DNA of 64,000 bases from Adiantum capillus-veneris (GCA_014529385.2 CM043949.1:110079977-110143976), one strand, 5' to 3'. Counted from the first letter of the stretch, positions 22,927 to 35,041 are shown. Numbers and translations are program-made. Notes: generated from the letters alone by a model not told the origin.

Positions 22927-25900
22927 TCAGTTTAAACACATATCCTCTGTTTCATTTTGTAGCTCCTCTGCATGCACCCCATATAGAGTAGTAGCATCTT
23001 GATGCTCGTCTGGCACCACCGCAGCGGCTTCTGATTGAGCATCTTCTCTGATCTCCTCCATTGATGCCGTTGTGATTGGCACATGGTAGCCTTCATACGT
23101 CCTTGCACTACGAGGGGCTACCTCTATGACGTACCACCAGTTTGATGTAGACTTTGTAGGATGAAATATTACCTGCCAGAGCCACATAACTTACACGAGA
23201 GCTTTCAAGCACATAACTTGTAAAAGCGGGATGTTAACTATTTACATACTTACTTGTTCACAATGCTCGGGTAGTACGAAAGTGTCTCTTAGGTCAGTCC
23301 ATTTCTTAGTAGAATCCACCTCAAGAAAACCAGACTCTCCTCTACGCACAGTAGCGTTGCGACCCTCCATGATTATCTTGAACCATTGCACGTCGAACAA
23401 GTCGACAAAAAATCCTCTGTAATCGATCCTCAAAGTCTCTTGCAGCGTGCCGAAGTAAGTGAGTTCCGCCACCACAGGATCTGCATCAGAGGAACGTCGT
23501 CGACTAGACTGTTCAAATTTTTCCATGATTCCACAATCTTGAGTAAAACGCTTTTTGTCGATTCGTTCCACCCTAAAATGTCGACCTTTACACCATGCTG
23601 CTGTGTATGACTTATACTACAACGAACAAAGATTATGAGTGGCCGTTCAAACGTTTAGAAATAAAGTCACTAGCTAGTCGTACATTGCAAACTTACCTTG
23701 GTCGCGCAACCCCGAGAGTACTCCCACTCTTCCTCAGTCACTTCGTCACCGCATTGTTGTGCACTTTTCAATTGGTTGTGCAACCATCTTAAGCTCATGA
23801 AGGTTGGTAGGCTCTCCAGAACCGTCGGATAGTGCATCGGTGGTCGTCTTCCCCGTCTCCACTCGATTCGTGCCCTTTGTCGCTCTTGCTTTGCATCCTC
23901 ATATTGTGAAATCCACTTTTGCATCACTGGATTGTGAAGCATGCAAAATCGGTTGATTTTAGCCTCTAGATCTTCCGTCATCTTCTTCTCAACACCGAGA
24001 TTGCACATGACAATCCCAGATATGCGCTCATCATCTATGGTTCGCCATAGCGTGTCCCAGGCTTTATCAAATCCGTCTAGCCACTCTCCAATGTACACTA
24101 GGGACTCTGATACCAACCAACCTTCTGCCATGCTACCCTCCGGACGTGCCTTTTGACGCACATATCCCTTAAGCGATTTCATGAAACGTTCTAAGAAGAA
24201 CATCCATCTGGAATGAACTGTGCCAACTATTTCCACCTCATCAACTATGTGAACAAGAAGATGCACCTGAATGGTTAGCATGGTAGTAGGAAAATGTTTC
24301 TCAAACATGCACACAAGCTCCGCAGCATTTAGTTTGGCGAATGGTATGGAGTCTACGTTGATCTCCTTTTGTGAGATCCATTGCACCAGCTTTGCAAGTT
24401 TGTAGATTGTGTTACGAATGTCGAAAGACAAACATCCCTCAATGGAAACCGGTAAAATAAACTGTAAAGTATGTGCAGCAATGATATTAAAGTCCACATT
24501 TTATGCAATGATATTAGAGTCCACTATGAACGTACCTGACACATTTTATGCCAATCGTGTAACTTCAAACCGGTAAGCTTTCCTTCTTTAGTAAAACACG
24601 TTCGGAGCGAGTGCATTACGCCAGTGGGGGTCCGCAAAGATCGAATGGTCTCTTTTACTTTGCGTTCTTGGGCTCCTGTGAAAATCCATGGTGCTGTAGG
24701 GAGTTTTATCGATCCATCAGACGCTGTTTGCGGCCAATATTGCTCCATACAATCCACATTTCTAAGGTCAACTCTGGCTCCCAAAGTATCTTTCTTACCG
24801 GTCAGATGGTCCCATAGTAGATTATCCACATTCTTGAATATGTGCATTGGATCGAGCAAGTGATTGATCATGAGTCGGGGCCAGTATGGTAACTCGTACC
24901 ATAGAGATAGTCTCTTCATCCCTGGAGGCAATCCGTCATCTCACATCTCCTTCTGCTCTAACCATGCTTGTGCAGACATCCTTGGTGGCTCTCTTGCCAA
25001 AAAGCCATCGCGTAACACATGATTCTCTGGAAGATACGCTTGATGACCTTCGTAGATTTTCTTCTTCAGTGAGGGCGCCCTACGTGCATTCAGTCTAGGT
25101 CCACATGTGACACATGCTCTGTATCCGCTTGTTTGAAGCCCCGCATATATACACATGATAATAGATCAACTATGGGAAAAAACAAGATTTACAGTGTCTG
25201 AGTGAGGAGTGTCAATAGATCACCTGAGCATTGTGTTAGCCCGGGATAGTCATGCATGGTCCACATTAGAATGCCTCTGATCAAAGCATTCCGTCGTCCT
25301 GTGTGTCGGCTCATATCCACCACCTCTATGCCAATCCACAATTGTTGTAGCTCTTCCAATAGTGGACGAAGATACACATCCATATTCCCCACTTTATATC
25401 GCCCTGGCACAATCAAGCTTAGCCATAGGTGCCCCTTCCTCGTAGTCAACCACAGGGGAATGTTGTAGTTGACGATGACAACGGGCCATACACTGTAAGA
25501 TGTTGATCTTTGACCAAATGGATTTACGCCATCCATAGCCAGGCCTAAGCGCAAATTTCGAGCTTCCCTGGCAAAATCCGACCATGTTCCATCTATATGT
25601 TTCCAGGCTGCGCAATCTGCAGGAATTTGTAGCACACCATCCGAAGATTTATTCTCCTCATGCCATGATGCTAGGGCGGCCATGGACTTACATTCGAAGA
25701 AATGCTTGATGCGAGGAAGCAGAGGAAAATGTCGCAAAACCTTTTGTGGAATTTTTGTCCCGTGGAGATCTACTCGATATCTTTCGGAATCACATTTTGG
25801 ACACTTCTCCATGTCTATGTATTCCCCTCTGAAAAGAATGCAGTCATTAGGACAAGCGTGGATAGAATTGTAATCCATCCCCAAGTTTTGCAAAATCTTT

Positions 25901-26592
25901 CTTGCTTCATCTCGGGAATCTGGCATCACATTGTCAGCTGGTAGTATGTGCTCTTTAAGCAATCTACATAACATAAAAATACGATACAGTCGTGTAAAAA
26001 TCTATCAGATCATTATATATTTAGAGTTTTATTAAAGTAAACTAATTGTAATAGATCACCTGAAAAGCGCTGTGACGCTAGTGTCACTCCATCCAAACTT
26101 TGCCTGCATGTTGAGAAGAACCAGGAGTGCTTTCAATCTAGACATACGTGCTCCATTATACAATGGCGTATCGGCTTCACTTTTCATATCATCATAGATA
26201 AGCCTTTCTGAATCCATGATCGTCTCGATCATTTCATCAATCTCAGGCTCAAACATTGCCTCGTTGGGAATGTGCTCTGCATGATCATCCCCCGAGCTGT
26301 CAGAGGCTACATCTTGTGGCCTCACATATGCTGCTTGACCAAAGCGCCTGCGAACATGTCTATTGGGTTGCAAGATTGCTGCTTGTTGGCCAGCGTCAGA
26401 GTCCGACGAGTTATAATTGGCAAAAACTCGATCTATAATAGATGGATCGAACTCGCCAAATTCGCGAACGTGCTGCAAAGAAACATGTCTTGTCCGTCAC
26501 ACAGCATGCTTGCATTGATTACAAGGACATAAGACCCTCGTTGAGAGATAGGTGTTTCGGTTGGACGGTCCCACATCCTCGTCACTACTCAT
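22927..26592 (-). pseudogene. TNP2-like CACTA transposase, about six exons
   Basis: My exon model on the minus strand is 26592-26060, 25963-25224, 25140-24536, 24461-23697, 23616-23254 and 23172-22927. All phases agree. Introns are GT...AG except the second, whose acceptor reads GG. The start is MSSDEDVGPSNRNTYLSTRV, then CPCNQCKHA, the N-terminal zinc-binding segment of the TNP2 family. Next come IHACPNDCILFRGEY and the Transposase_21 core (LRLGLAMDGVNPFGQ, IVPGRYKVGNMDVYLRPLLE, MWTMHDYPG, GYRACVTCG, ELPYWPRLMINHLLDPMHIF). DUF4218 (FEKHFPTTMLTIQVHLLVHI, RWMFFLERFMKSLKGYVR) and DUF4216 (FGTLQETLRIDYRGFFVDLF) follow. The enzyme would cut and join transposon ends. Two in-frame TGA codons (26497-26499, 24941-24943) and the lost acceptor make it a pseudogene, though a lightly damaged one. 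Confidence 0.9.
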
Positions 26593-27115
26593 AATGAGGA
26601 TAAAAATCTTATAACCTGGACAACAAATTTAATATTCTATTGGTATTCTTCGTCTTATCTCTCTCTCTCTCTCTCTCTCTCTCTTTACCTCACATTCTCT
26701 AGTCATGTCCAATCTCCGCACACCTCGGTCTAGAGGTGCACGGAGATCAGAACCACCGGGTTATAATCTCGTCTTTATTGGTCAATACCTATATTTGTGG
26801 GTTCAAGAAATCTATAGACCCACGTCTACATGATACTGCATGTAGTGGACAAAACCACTTTGCCTCTTCTCTAGCTGTAGCACTTCACAGCATCTTAACA
26901 TCTTTTCACAGTAGATCTTTTCACTGTTCGTCTAACTCTAAACCCTAAACCGTAAGTAATTCTTGCGTGGACTCGATCTAACGTAAATAAGCGTAAATCT
27001 AAATAAACATAAATCTAACTAAAAATAAACCTAAATCTAATTTAACTTAAGTTTACATCTAACCTAATCTTTAACGTCTTTTGGGAAAGTTTCCTACGAC
27101 GTTAAAACTCTCTTC

Positions 27116-27159
<44 letters not shown>

Positions 27160-28429
27160 ACCTAAATAAACCTAAGTCTAATCTAATATAACATAAATCT
27201 AAATCTAACATAAATTATGTTATATTAAAAACAAAGAACTAAACTAACAGGGATTATAAGAACCTTAAAACTGATTTAACACATAATTTTTCACATAACT
27301 TGGCAAGAGTTGGCATTCTCATCACTAAAGATGTGAGAGTTAACTTCCGGCGGTGATGTTGCCTCATCTCCATCCACATCTGATGACAGCAATTGGCCCT
27401 TTAGACCGTTCTTGCTCTTGTTACTAACTTTGAAGTTGATGTTGAATGACTAGAGGTTGTCTAGATGGTCATTGTGTCGGGGATGTAGTGACTCTTGCCG
27501 CCCTGAAGATCCACCTTCTTCCCTATCTTCTGAAGACATTTCACCAGTACTTTTGGATCGACGGAGCCCACCATGAGTGAAGGCAGCAATACCCTATATT
27601 CCATTGAGGGCTTTCTTCACCCGCTTCATGCAGGCATCGCAGTCTATGGAGACCTAAATCTAATCTAATATAACGTAAATCTAAATCTAGCGTAAATAAA
27701 CGTAAATCTAATTAAAAATAAACCTAAATCTAATCTAATTTAACTTAAATAAACCTAAATCTAATTTAACGTAAGTCTACATCTAACCTAATCTTTAACG
27801 TCTTTTAGGATAGTTTCCTACGACGTTATAACTCTCTTCTTCTTGTGTGTGTGCGCGTGTGTGGATGTGTGTGCCAATAAAAAGAGATAAATGGTATAGC
27901 CTTTCTATCACCCATGCCAAGTATGATAGATTGGTTATGCCATTTCCCTCTTGAATAATAGGTCTTGAGTTCAACTCCTCGTCGGCTAGATCTTTAGGTC
28001 TTTTAATTTTAATTAGTTTCCTACAACGTTAAATTAGTTTCTCTCTCTTTCTTTCTCAATGTGTGTGCGTTTTTTTGTTTATGCATGTTTTCTCTCTCTT
28101 TTACTCTCTCAATGTGTGCGTTTTTTGTTTATGCATGTTCTCTCTCTCTTTTCCTCTCTCAATGTGTGCGTTTTTTGTTTATGCATGCTCTCTCTCTCTT
28201 TTCCTCTCTCAATGTGTGTGTGCATTCTTTGTTTATGTATGTGTGTGTGCGTTTTTGTTTATGTTTGTACTCTCTCTCTCTCTCTCTCTCTCAAAAACAC
28301 TATGTGTGTGTGTGAGAGAGAGAGAGAGGGAGAGAGAAAGAGGGGAAGGGAACATGAGAGTGAGGAAAGGGAAGGATCATACCTGGCTCTCCTTCCTCTC
28401 CTCGTGTGTGTGTGTGTGTGTGTGTGGAG

Positions 28430-28480
<51 letters not shown>

Positions 28481-28567
28481 CGTTACCTGCTCCTTGCTTG
28501 AGGGCGCCGAAAAACTCAGATCTGAGATCTGAGTTTTTGGGCGCTCTCTGTTATTTTTTTAGCCCAG
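26593..28567. repeat. CACTA upstream region: AT-rich repeats and microsatellites
   Basis: No gene. It contains (TC)n at about 26656-26684, repeats of AAATCTAATCTAA / AACCTAAATCTAA (about 26975-27060, 27155-27230, 27650-27790), (TG)n at about 27117-27153, and GTTTATGCATGTTCTCTCTC phrases repeated four times (28075-28210). (TC)n lies near 28268-28291, (TG)n near 28403-28423 and (AG)n near 28431-28472. Three copies of the TTTCCTACGACGTTAAA phrase lie at about 27070, 27795 and 28015. It precedes the transposase start and probably includes its promoter. Confidence 0.7.
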
Positions 28568-28571
28568 TCGA

Positions 28572-28625
28572 CGTCGCTATGAGCGTCGCAAATTTACAAA
28601 GAAATTTGCGACGCTCATAGCGACG
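28572..28625. repeat. Perfect palindrome in the right subterminal region of the CACTA element
   Basis: Two 24-bp arms (28572-28595, 28602-28625) are exact reverse complements around a 6-base loop. Each arm holds two GCGTCGC/GCGACGC motifs of the subterminal repeat type. Two more motifs follow at 28643-28668. Confidence 0.9.
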
Positions 28626-28702
28626 CCGGGATTTTTTTTTTGAGCGTCGCTGTGTGAGCGTCGCTAATATGAATAGCCTCTTGTAGTGACATGGACTTTA
28701 TT

Positions 28703-29850
28703 CCCTATGATTTCTAGATTGTTGGCCAAAAACTATTTGTGCGATTAGCTAAGCCTTTGGATCAAAATTTGAAGATGAGTCCCCAAAGAGTTGGTGTAAC
28801 GGTTGGGCTTTGGCCTCTCAACCTAAGGGTTGTGGGTTTAATTCTCCGATTGGGTCACACTTTAGAGGGACACCTTGTGCTCACCTAGTGTTCATGTTGC
28901 TAGGGCTCTTGCCCTTGGACACTCGAGTGCATCCTCCTCTTTGGTTGGGTCATCTGAGGAGGAGATTCCTAGCTGGTTGCTATGAGTTCTCTCCGTCGTT
29001 CCCAACACGTGGTGCATCAATTAGGTGGCCATGGTGATGCCCATGTTCTTGCCCGATGGTACGTGTCCCCTACCCCGACCATGTATCATGGCTAATATTT
29101 GGAAGGGATAAGCACCTCCCCTTGTGGGCCCTCTGGTGTGTCAAAAAAAATATGAAGATGAGAGTTGGTGCATGTGAAATGCTTAGCAATGTCATCATGT
29201 ATGATAAGATTGTGGGCTGATCTACTTCACAATCTTGCAACCTGATTTGTGTTACATAGCTGGATTGGCAAATTACTTTATGCAGCTTCTTAGGAGTCCA
29301 CACTTGGAAGTTGTGAGACATACATTGCGCTATGTGAGTGCTACCTTGGACTACACATTCTTTTATGAGACTGACATGGAGTTGCAGCTATATGGGTACA
29401 CGTGATGTAAATTGGGTTGGTAGCCTATTTGATAGGCAATCTACTAGCAAGTCTATGTTTTCACTTGGAAGTGCTTATATCCCATGGAGTAGCAAGAGAC
29501 AACCCACGGTTCCTTTGTTGAGTACAAACGCTAAGTACATGGATGGTGCAGTGATAGCATGTGAGGTAGTATGGCTACACATGCTAATTGGAGAGTTGGC
29601 ATATAGGTTTATAGGCCGATTGTCAATTATTGTGATGATCTTAGTAGCATACACTCAGTGTAGAGCCCAATGTTTTATGCAAGGATGAAGCATATTTAGG
29701 TGTACTACCACATCATCAGAGACAAGGTCTTGGCTAGTGATCACGGCCTCTGAGGTATGCAACGAAAGATGAGAAAATTGCAAATATCTTCACAAAGACC
29801 ATGAGACCAGAGAAGTTGAGGTTGTTTTAAGTGATGCTTGAAGAACGAGA
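28703..29850 (+). pseudogene. Copia RT end and RNase H relic (different lineage), split by a SINE
   Basis: Left of the SINE the frame reads VRLAKPLDQNLKM. Right of it, it resumes with RVGACEMLSNVIMYDKIVG, then LIYFTILQPDLCYIAGLANY, then SPHLEVVRHTLRYVSATLDY (to about 29370). After a stop come WVGSLFDRQSTSK and YIPWSSKRQPTVPLLST, then AVIACEVVWLHMLI (29410-29600), the RNase H domain of Copia elements. RMKHI-like and IFTKT-like remnants end near 29830. Several stops and frameshifts occur. The sequence differs from family A. Only about a dozen bases of A2 (28689-28702) remain between it and the CACTA end, so A2 was truncated here. Confidence 0.8.
28780..29149 (+). mobile_element. tRNA-derived SINE, about 370 bp
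   Basis: The 5' head GTTGGTGTAACGGTTGGGC followed by TTGTGGGTTTAATTCTCC resembles the internal A and B boxes of tRNA genes in plant SINEs, which recruit RNA polymerase III. The 3' end is TGTGTC followed by eight A. The element is flanked by TTTGAAGATGAG (28768-28779) and a 13-base ATATGAAGATGAG (29150-29162), an imperfect target duplication. Removing it restores the Copia reading frame across the site. It has no coding capacity; the ORF at 28810-29037 is incidental. Confidence 0.8.
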
Positions 29851-30110
29851 GATAGCATTGAGCTTGAGGAGAAGCTCAACATATGTGTTTACTTGGATGA
29901 CTCATCACATACATTATCACTAGCATGAGGTAGTGAACACAAGGATCATTGCTATGGTACTACATCTAGACTCTAAGGACATGGTCTACCTATCGAGAGT
30001 GATGGCCACTTATTTTCCACCTTACTCAATAGCGGTTTCACATTGACTGGTCTACATAGTTATCTCGTTTTGTTGTATTTGCCTATTGGACCATCTTATA
30101 CTTTGAGTAG

Positions 30111-31512
30111 CGAAGAAGAAGAAATAGCTACTAGCCTCCATCTCCATTTTGTTTGCACGTGGTCATTGTTTGCATGCTTGCAAGAGCTTAAGATCTCTCC
30201 TTCTCTATCTCCTCAGCATGAAGGTAAATATCTTCCTCATTATTTTGTGATTGCCCCCTCTGTCCTTTTATATAGGTTATCAAGGTACATTATTGAAGGA
30301 TATGTGTATTTTCTTTTGAGGCAAAGAAGCATTATTGGGTACATGGATACAAATTATACAACAACTATGGGCAACAAAAGGTCTATTGCATGCTATATCT
30401 TTAACTTTGTTTGCGGTTCACTTTCATGGTGATCTTGTTTAGAGGATTTCACATTTATGTCTAGCACAAATATTAGTGAGTACGTTCTTGCGTTAGAGGC
30501 CAAGAAGGAAGGTAATTGCTTATTCATCTAGTGGAAATCTTGGTCATTACCATAGGGGTTTTAGTTTCAAATTGTGATTGTCAGAGTGCTTTTCAACCTC
30601 GAGACGATCACTAAAAAAATATTTGATTATCACGTGAGTGTAGTAGAAGGGGTTATCAAATTTTATTTTTCTCACATCTTAACGTACAGAAGGGTACCCT
30701 AAAATGGAACTGGAGAAAAAAAAAACGGTTGAATATGAAAAGGATGTATTTTATTTGTCAAAGATTTATAGATACTCAGTTTTAGAAATAGTCATTGAAT
30801 GCGCATGATATGCGAAGAAGAAGAAATAGCTACTAGCCTCCATCTCCATTTTGTTTGCACGTGGTCATTGTTTGCATGCTTGCAAGAGCTTAAGATCTCT
30901 CCTTCTCTATCTCCTCAGCATGAAGGTAAATATCTTCCTCATTATTCTGTGATTGCCCCCTCTGTCCTTTTATATAGGTTATCAAGGTACATTATTGAAG
31001 GATATGTGTATTTTCGTTTGAGGCAAAGAAGCATTATTGGGTACATGGATACAAATTATACAACAACTATGGGCAACAAAAGGTCTATTGCATGCTATAT
31101 CTTTAACTTTGTTTGCGTTCACTTTCATGGTGATCTTGTTTAGAGGATTTCACATTTATGTCTAGCACAAATATTAGTGAGTACGTTGTTGCGTTAGAGG
31201 CCAAGAAGGAAGGTAATTGCTTATTCATCTAGTGGGAATCTTGGTCATTACCATAGGGGTTTTAGTTTCAAATTGTGATTGTCAGAGTGCTTTTCAACCT
31301 CGAGACAATCACTAAAAAAATATTTGATTATCACGTGAGTGTAGTAGAAGGGGTTATCAAATTTTATTTTTCTCACATCTTAACGTACAGAAGGGTACCT
31401 TAAAATGGAACTGAAAAAAAAAACGGCTGAATATGAAAAGGGTGTATTTTATTTGTCAAAGATTTATAGATACTCAGTTTTAGAAATAGTCATTGAATGC
31501 GCATGATATGCA
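30111..31512 (+). repeat. 702-bp direct tandem duplication containing a Copia RNase H relic
   Basis: Sequence from CGAAGAAGAAGAAATAGC (30111) repeats from 30813 with a period of 702 bp, and I saw only a few differences. Both copies encode, with stops, SIIGYMDTNYTTTMGNKRSI, then ACYIFNFV, a stop-broken EDFTFMSSTNISEYV, LALEAKKEG, and CDCQSAF-like remnants. These are the G-x-D...RRS..GY and EAEY landmarks of Copia RNase H. The near identity means the duplication is much younger than the decay of the Copia copy. Confidence 0.85.
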
Positions 31513-32900
31513 CAATTTAAACACAGTGACACCCCCACACACACACAACCCCCCCCCCCCCTTTTTCAACTAGCATAGAATCTTGTGTTTCATGTAAAGA
31601 CAAAGCACAATGTTGTATAGTAGTGCTTCACTTGTGATGTGCTTGTGGGTAATCTATTGAGCTTTAACTGGCATAGAATCTTGTGTTTCATGTAAAGACA
31701 AAGCACAATGTTATATAGTAGTGCTTCACTCACTTTCAAGATTCAAAGGTGCACATCTTGTGTTTCATGTAAAGACAAAGCACAATGTTATATAGTAGTG
31801 CTTCACTTGTGATGTGCACCTTTCAAGATTCAAAGGTGCACATCGAGCTTGTGAAGATTCAAATGTGCGCATCGAGCTTGACAAGATTCACATGTATGAA
31901 ACCTCATAGATCCTTTTTCAAAACGTTCACCCTCCACAGGCATTGCACATGTCGAATCCTTATGGGCTTTGAGGAGAGCCTTCTAGACTTTGCATGTCTT
32001 TTGAATTTGTCAAAAATTGGCTTAAGGCATTTTCACCTTCAAGCGAAACATTGTTAGGGTTAAAGGCCATTGTGCCTTGCCAGCATCATTATGGCTAGCC
32101 ACCCACTAACCAACCATTCATAAAATTCATGTATCCAATAGAATGACAGAGTTGCGATCACTTTGTAGACTATTTCTATAAATGAGTGTTCTCATACTTT
32201 GTGTGTCACATCTCTCTCCTTCTACATGTGTGTGTGTGTGTGGCATTCCTCCTACCTCCATGGGGCTTTTTTATACCTAGTTTTTGGCCAAGAAGGCCAT
32301 AGGGAAGTGGTAGAAAAAAAAAAAAGTTGCAACTCCCCTTTGCACCTCTCACCATCCAATGGTCACCTCATATTAACTTGATTGTTAACATTTCAAGTCA
32401 TTTTTATAAAAAAAATCACACCATATAATTTTAAAAGTTGAATGATTGTTGACATTTCATGTCATTCAAACAAGTTGAAAATTCACTATGGCCTACATAA
32501 GGCTATTGAGAAGAATTTCATAATAAGAGGCTCCTTTGTGGTAACAGCCACAACCAGCGTGAGGGTTCGCGAGGGTTCTCTGTATGGGATGAGAGTGAGG
32601 TGGGGAGAGGCCTCCACTGCAGGGCTTCTTCAGGGGGGAGTCCTAGCTGGGCAGCACTTGCGCCACTCTAATGAAGCTTCAGACCCTCCTTTTCTGGACT
32701 AAAGGCGTCTCCAGGGCCTCCTCCCTTGTGCAAGGAACCATTTTCTCTCGCCGATGGGTGGGAGATGAAGGGCTTCGGATGAAGCTCATGGCTAAACGGG
32801 ACGGGGGGTGCAGAGCAAGCAAAGCTTAAAAAGTTTGGGGGCTTCCATCTCCTTTATTACATGTTCGCTTTTGCTGGTATGCAATGTTAAATGCTATTTT
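31513..32900. other. No supported gene; C-tract and a triplicated 50-bp block
   Basis: A poly-C run lies at about 31548-31561. The block TCTTGTGTTTCATGTAAAGA and the following CAAAGCACAATGTT.TATAGT occur three times, starting at 31579, 31679 and 31756. TTCAAAGGTGCACATCGAGC-like phrases follow. A GC-richer stretch at 32530-32830 contains an 86-codon frame without a recognisable domain. Short (TG)n at about 32225-32243. Confidence 0.55.
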
Positions 32901-32921
32901 CACACTCACACACACACACAT

Positions 32922-33008
<87 letters not shown>

Positions 33009-33009
33009 T
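32901..33009. repeat. Compound microsatellite (CA)n-(CATA)n-(TA)n-(GA)n
   Basis: Four different simple repeats follow each other without spacer: CA, then CATA, then TA, then GA units. Confidence 0.95.
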
Positions 33010-33407
33010 GCACATGATTGCCAATATATATATTAATATGTCCAATGTGTTCGAATGGCTCAATTTATCATGACATTACATATGATAGCCTTAAGCATTT
33101 GAGTGTCATGACATTCCATATTGCTACTTTGCTCAATCTTTTTCTCTTCCAAAATCAAATCCAAAGTAAAGCATAATATGGGAGACTTTGCAAGAGTTGG
33201 TGGCACATATGTTCAAAGACAACATGTCACTTGCCAATTGTTCATACCTCAAGTAAGTCACGAGTGCATCTTGACTTCTTTAATCCCTCCCAACTTGCGA
33301 GCTAACTTCAGAAATTAGTCAAGAATTCTTGAGTCTGGCTTGAAAGTTGTTATAACACCAATATTACTGAAGAACTTGATTTGGCAACAGAATTATTTTT
33401 AAGGTAA

Positions 33408-34986
33408 AAAAATTGATGTTTTTTTGCAAAACTCACAATGGTGAGTAGATTATATTAACTAAACCAAAAAATTACAAATTATAGCCATGCTCTGATGAGA
33501 CATGACATCTTCAAAGGATCATACATACATTGGTTGATAGGGAAGCCACCCTATGACAATGGTTGAGCCCACACTTTTACCCATGCAAGTCCATCATTGT
33601 GGTGCCCATGATCCTGGTCCACTCCTAAGAATTCATATGTTTTCCAACGGCAACCCCTACTTGCCTTCCAAATATGTTTGAAGTAACAAGATCTCATGAT
33701 TTGTGTTGCAATGAGCAGTGCTTGGCTCTTGAATACCTTTCCTCCCAAGAAGAGATCGTTCTTGAAGAATCCTATTTTCCAAGTCTTTTGCACCCATTTG
33801 AAAATCTTCCCTACTAGGTCACAAACCGTCGGGCACTTCTTGAAAAGGTGAGGGAGGTCTTCACTAGCTGTTCTTCATTGTGAGCATCTATTGAGGCCAA
33901 TTCCTCTAGCGAGAACCTTCACCCCAGTTAGCATGGCTCCCCATAACACCTTCCATAAGAAGACCTTCATCCCATGCAGCCATTGAGGGTGCCAGATGTT
34001 TTTCATGATGGTCTCCCATCTTGACCCCGGTTAGTTTTTGCCCCACTACTTGTTAAGCAGCAGGGAGAAACAAACTTTGAATCCATAAGGGTGAGGTACA
34101 CTTCTTTGGTTTGCAATTTCATGAAATGTATGTTCTTAGCCCATTTCCATGCTTTTCACTCAAACTTGGATTCAGAGTTCTGCAAATACCACTCTATTGA
34201 TCAATAATATTTGTGTCCCACTAAGGTTAAACCTGAGAGCCAGTTGATCTGTTTCTTTCGAGTAACTTTTGTTGTAGTCCCACAATTGGCCTAGGAATCT
34301 ATTACCTTTGCCAAGGGGACCAGTGAGTTATAGAATTGTGAAAGTACCTTGATAGCTCTCCCCATTCCAAGGAATCCATTGCTCTGTTGCATTTTTGAGT
34401 GAGATCACCTGTCATACCCCTAGGTTTCAGGATGGCCCATTGAGGGGCAAGCAGCTTGTTGTTCACCTCAAGCCCTTCCCACTAGCCACCTTGTGAGCAT
34501 ATTCTAGAGTTGTACATCATAGCCTTAGCCATAATAGCCCAACTATGGCCTTGTTTGTCTAGTGCTAACACAAACTTGGCACATTGGGCCTCCTCATGAG
34601 TGCTAGGGTTAAGAATCCCGAGACCTCCATGCTCCATAGGTATTGTAATTGTCACTCATTTAGCCCACTGCCACGACATCGAGTTTTGTTCTTCCACAAA
34701 AATCTCTTTACTCGTTTCAAGAACTCTTTCTATTTGCATTTGGCTAGCTTAAGCAAGGGACCATTAAAGTCTATATAAGGGAGCATAAATTGATTACCTT
34801 CAATTCCCTTGGAAAGGGGAGAAGCAGATACTCCCACCTTTGCATCTTATTCCTTACTTTCTCCATAACCCATAAGAATCTTTGCTTGTGAGTTACATCC
34901 ACCCCTAGAGGGGCTCCCAGGTGCCAAAATATCTTCCCTTTTGACATAATTTTCCCGGTCCACATTGACAGATCAAACAAGTTGCT

Positions 34987-35041
<55 letters not shown>

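Larger units (their letters stand above)
20694..28688 (-). mobile_element. CACTA (En/Spm-type) DNA transposon, 7995 bp
   Basis: The ends are perfect 12-bp terminal inverted repeats, CACTACAAGAGG at 20694 and its complement ending at 28688. They are flanked by a 3-bp target duplication ACA (20691-20693, 28689-28691). CACTA elements make 3-bp duplications. Subterminal regions carry many GCGTCGCTAT/ATAGCGACGC motifs on both sides. Two minus-strand genes lie inside, a TNP2-like transposase (22927-26592) and a TnpA-like protein (21283-22588), the usual pair of autonomous CACTA elements. The target is the family-A Copia coding sequence: uninterrupted A3 has GACACATGGACTTTA at this point. The in-frame stops suggest recent inactivation. 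Confidence 0.93.

Noticed and set aside
26460..26500. A 35-bp intron removing the first TGA in the TNP2-like gene (GT...TTTCTTTGCAG)
   Set aside because: Although the acceptor looks good, 35 bp is too short for a plant intron, and the sequence between (RTRHVSLQH) reads like family protein; a nonsense mutation is simpler.
26936..26952. Telomere-like CTAAACCCTAAACC
   Set aside because: Only two units, inside the CACTA element upstream region; not a telomere, at most a telo-box.
28790..28860. Functional tRNA gene
   Set aside because: Only A and B boxes are tRNA-like; the cloverleaf is not supported and the segment is the head of a SINE with a target duplication.
32808..33017. ORF with HTHTHT and YIYIYI repeats
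   Set aside because: Compound microsatellite translation.
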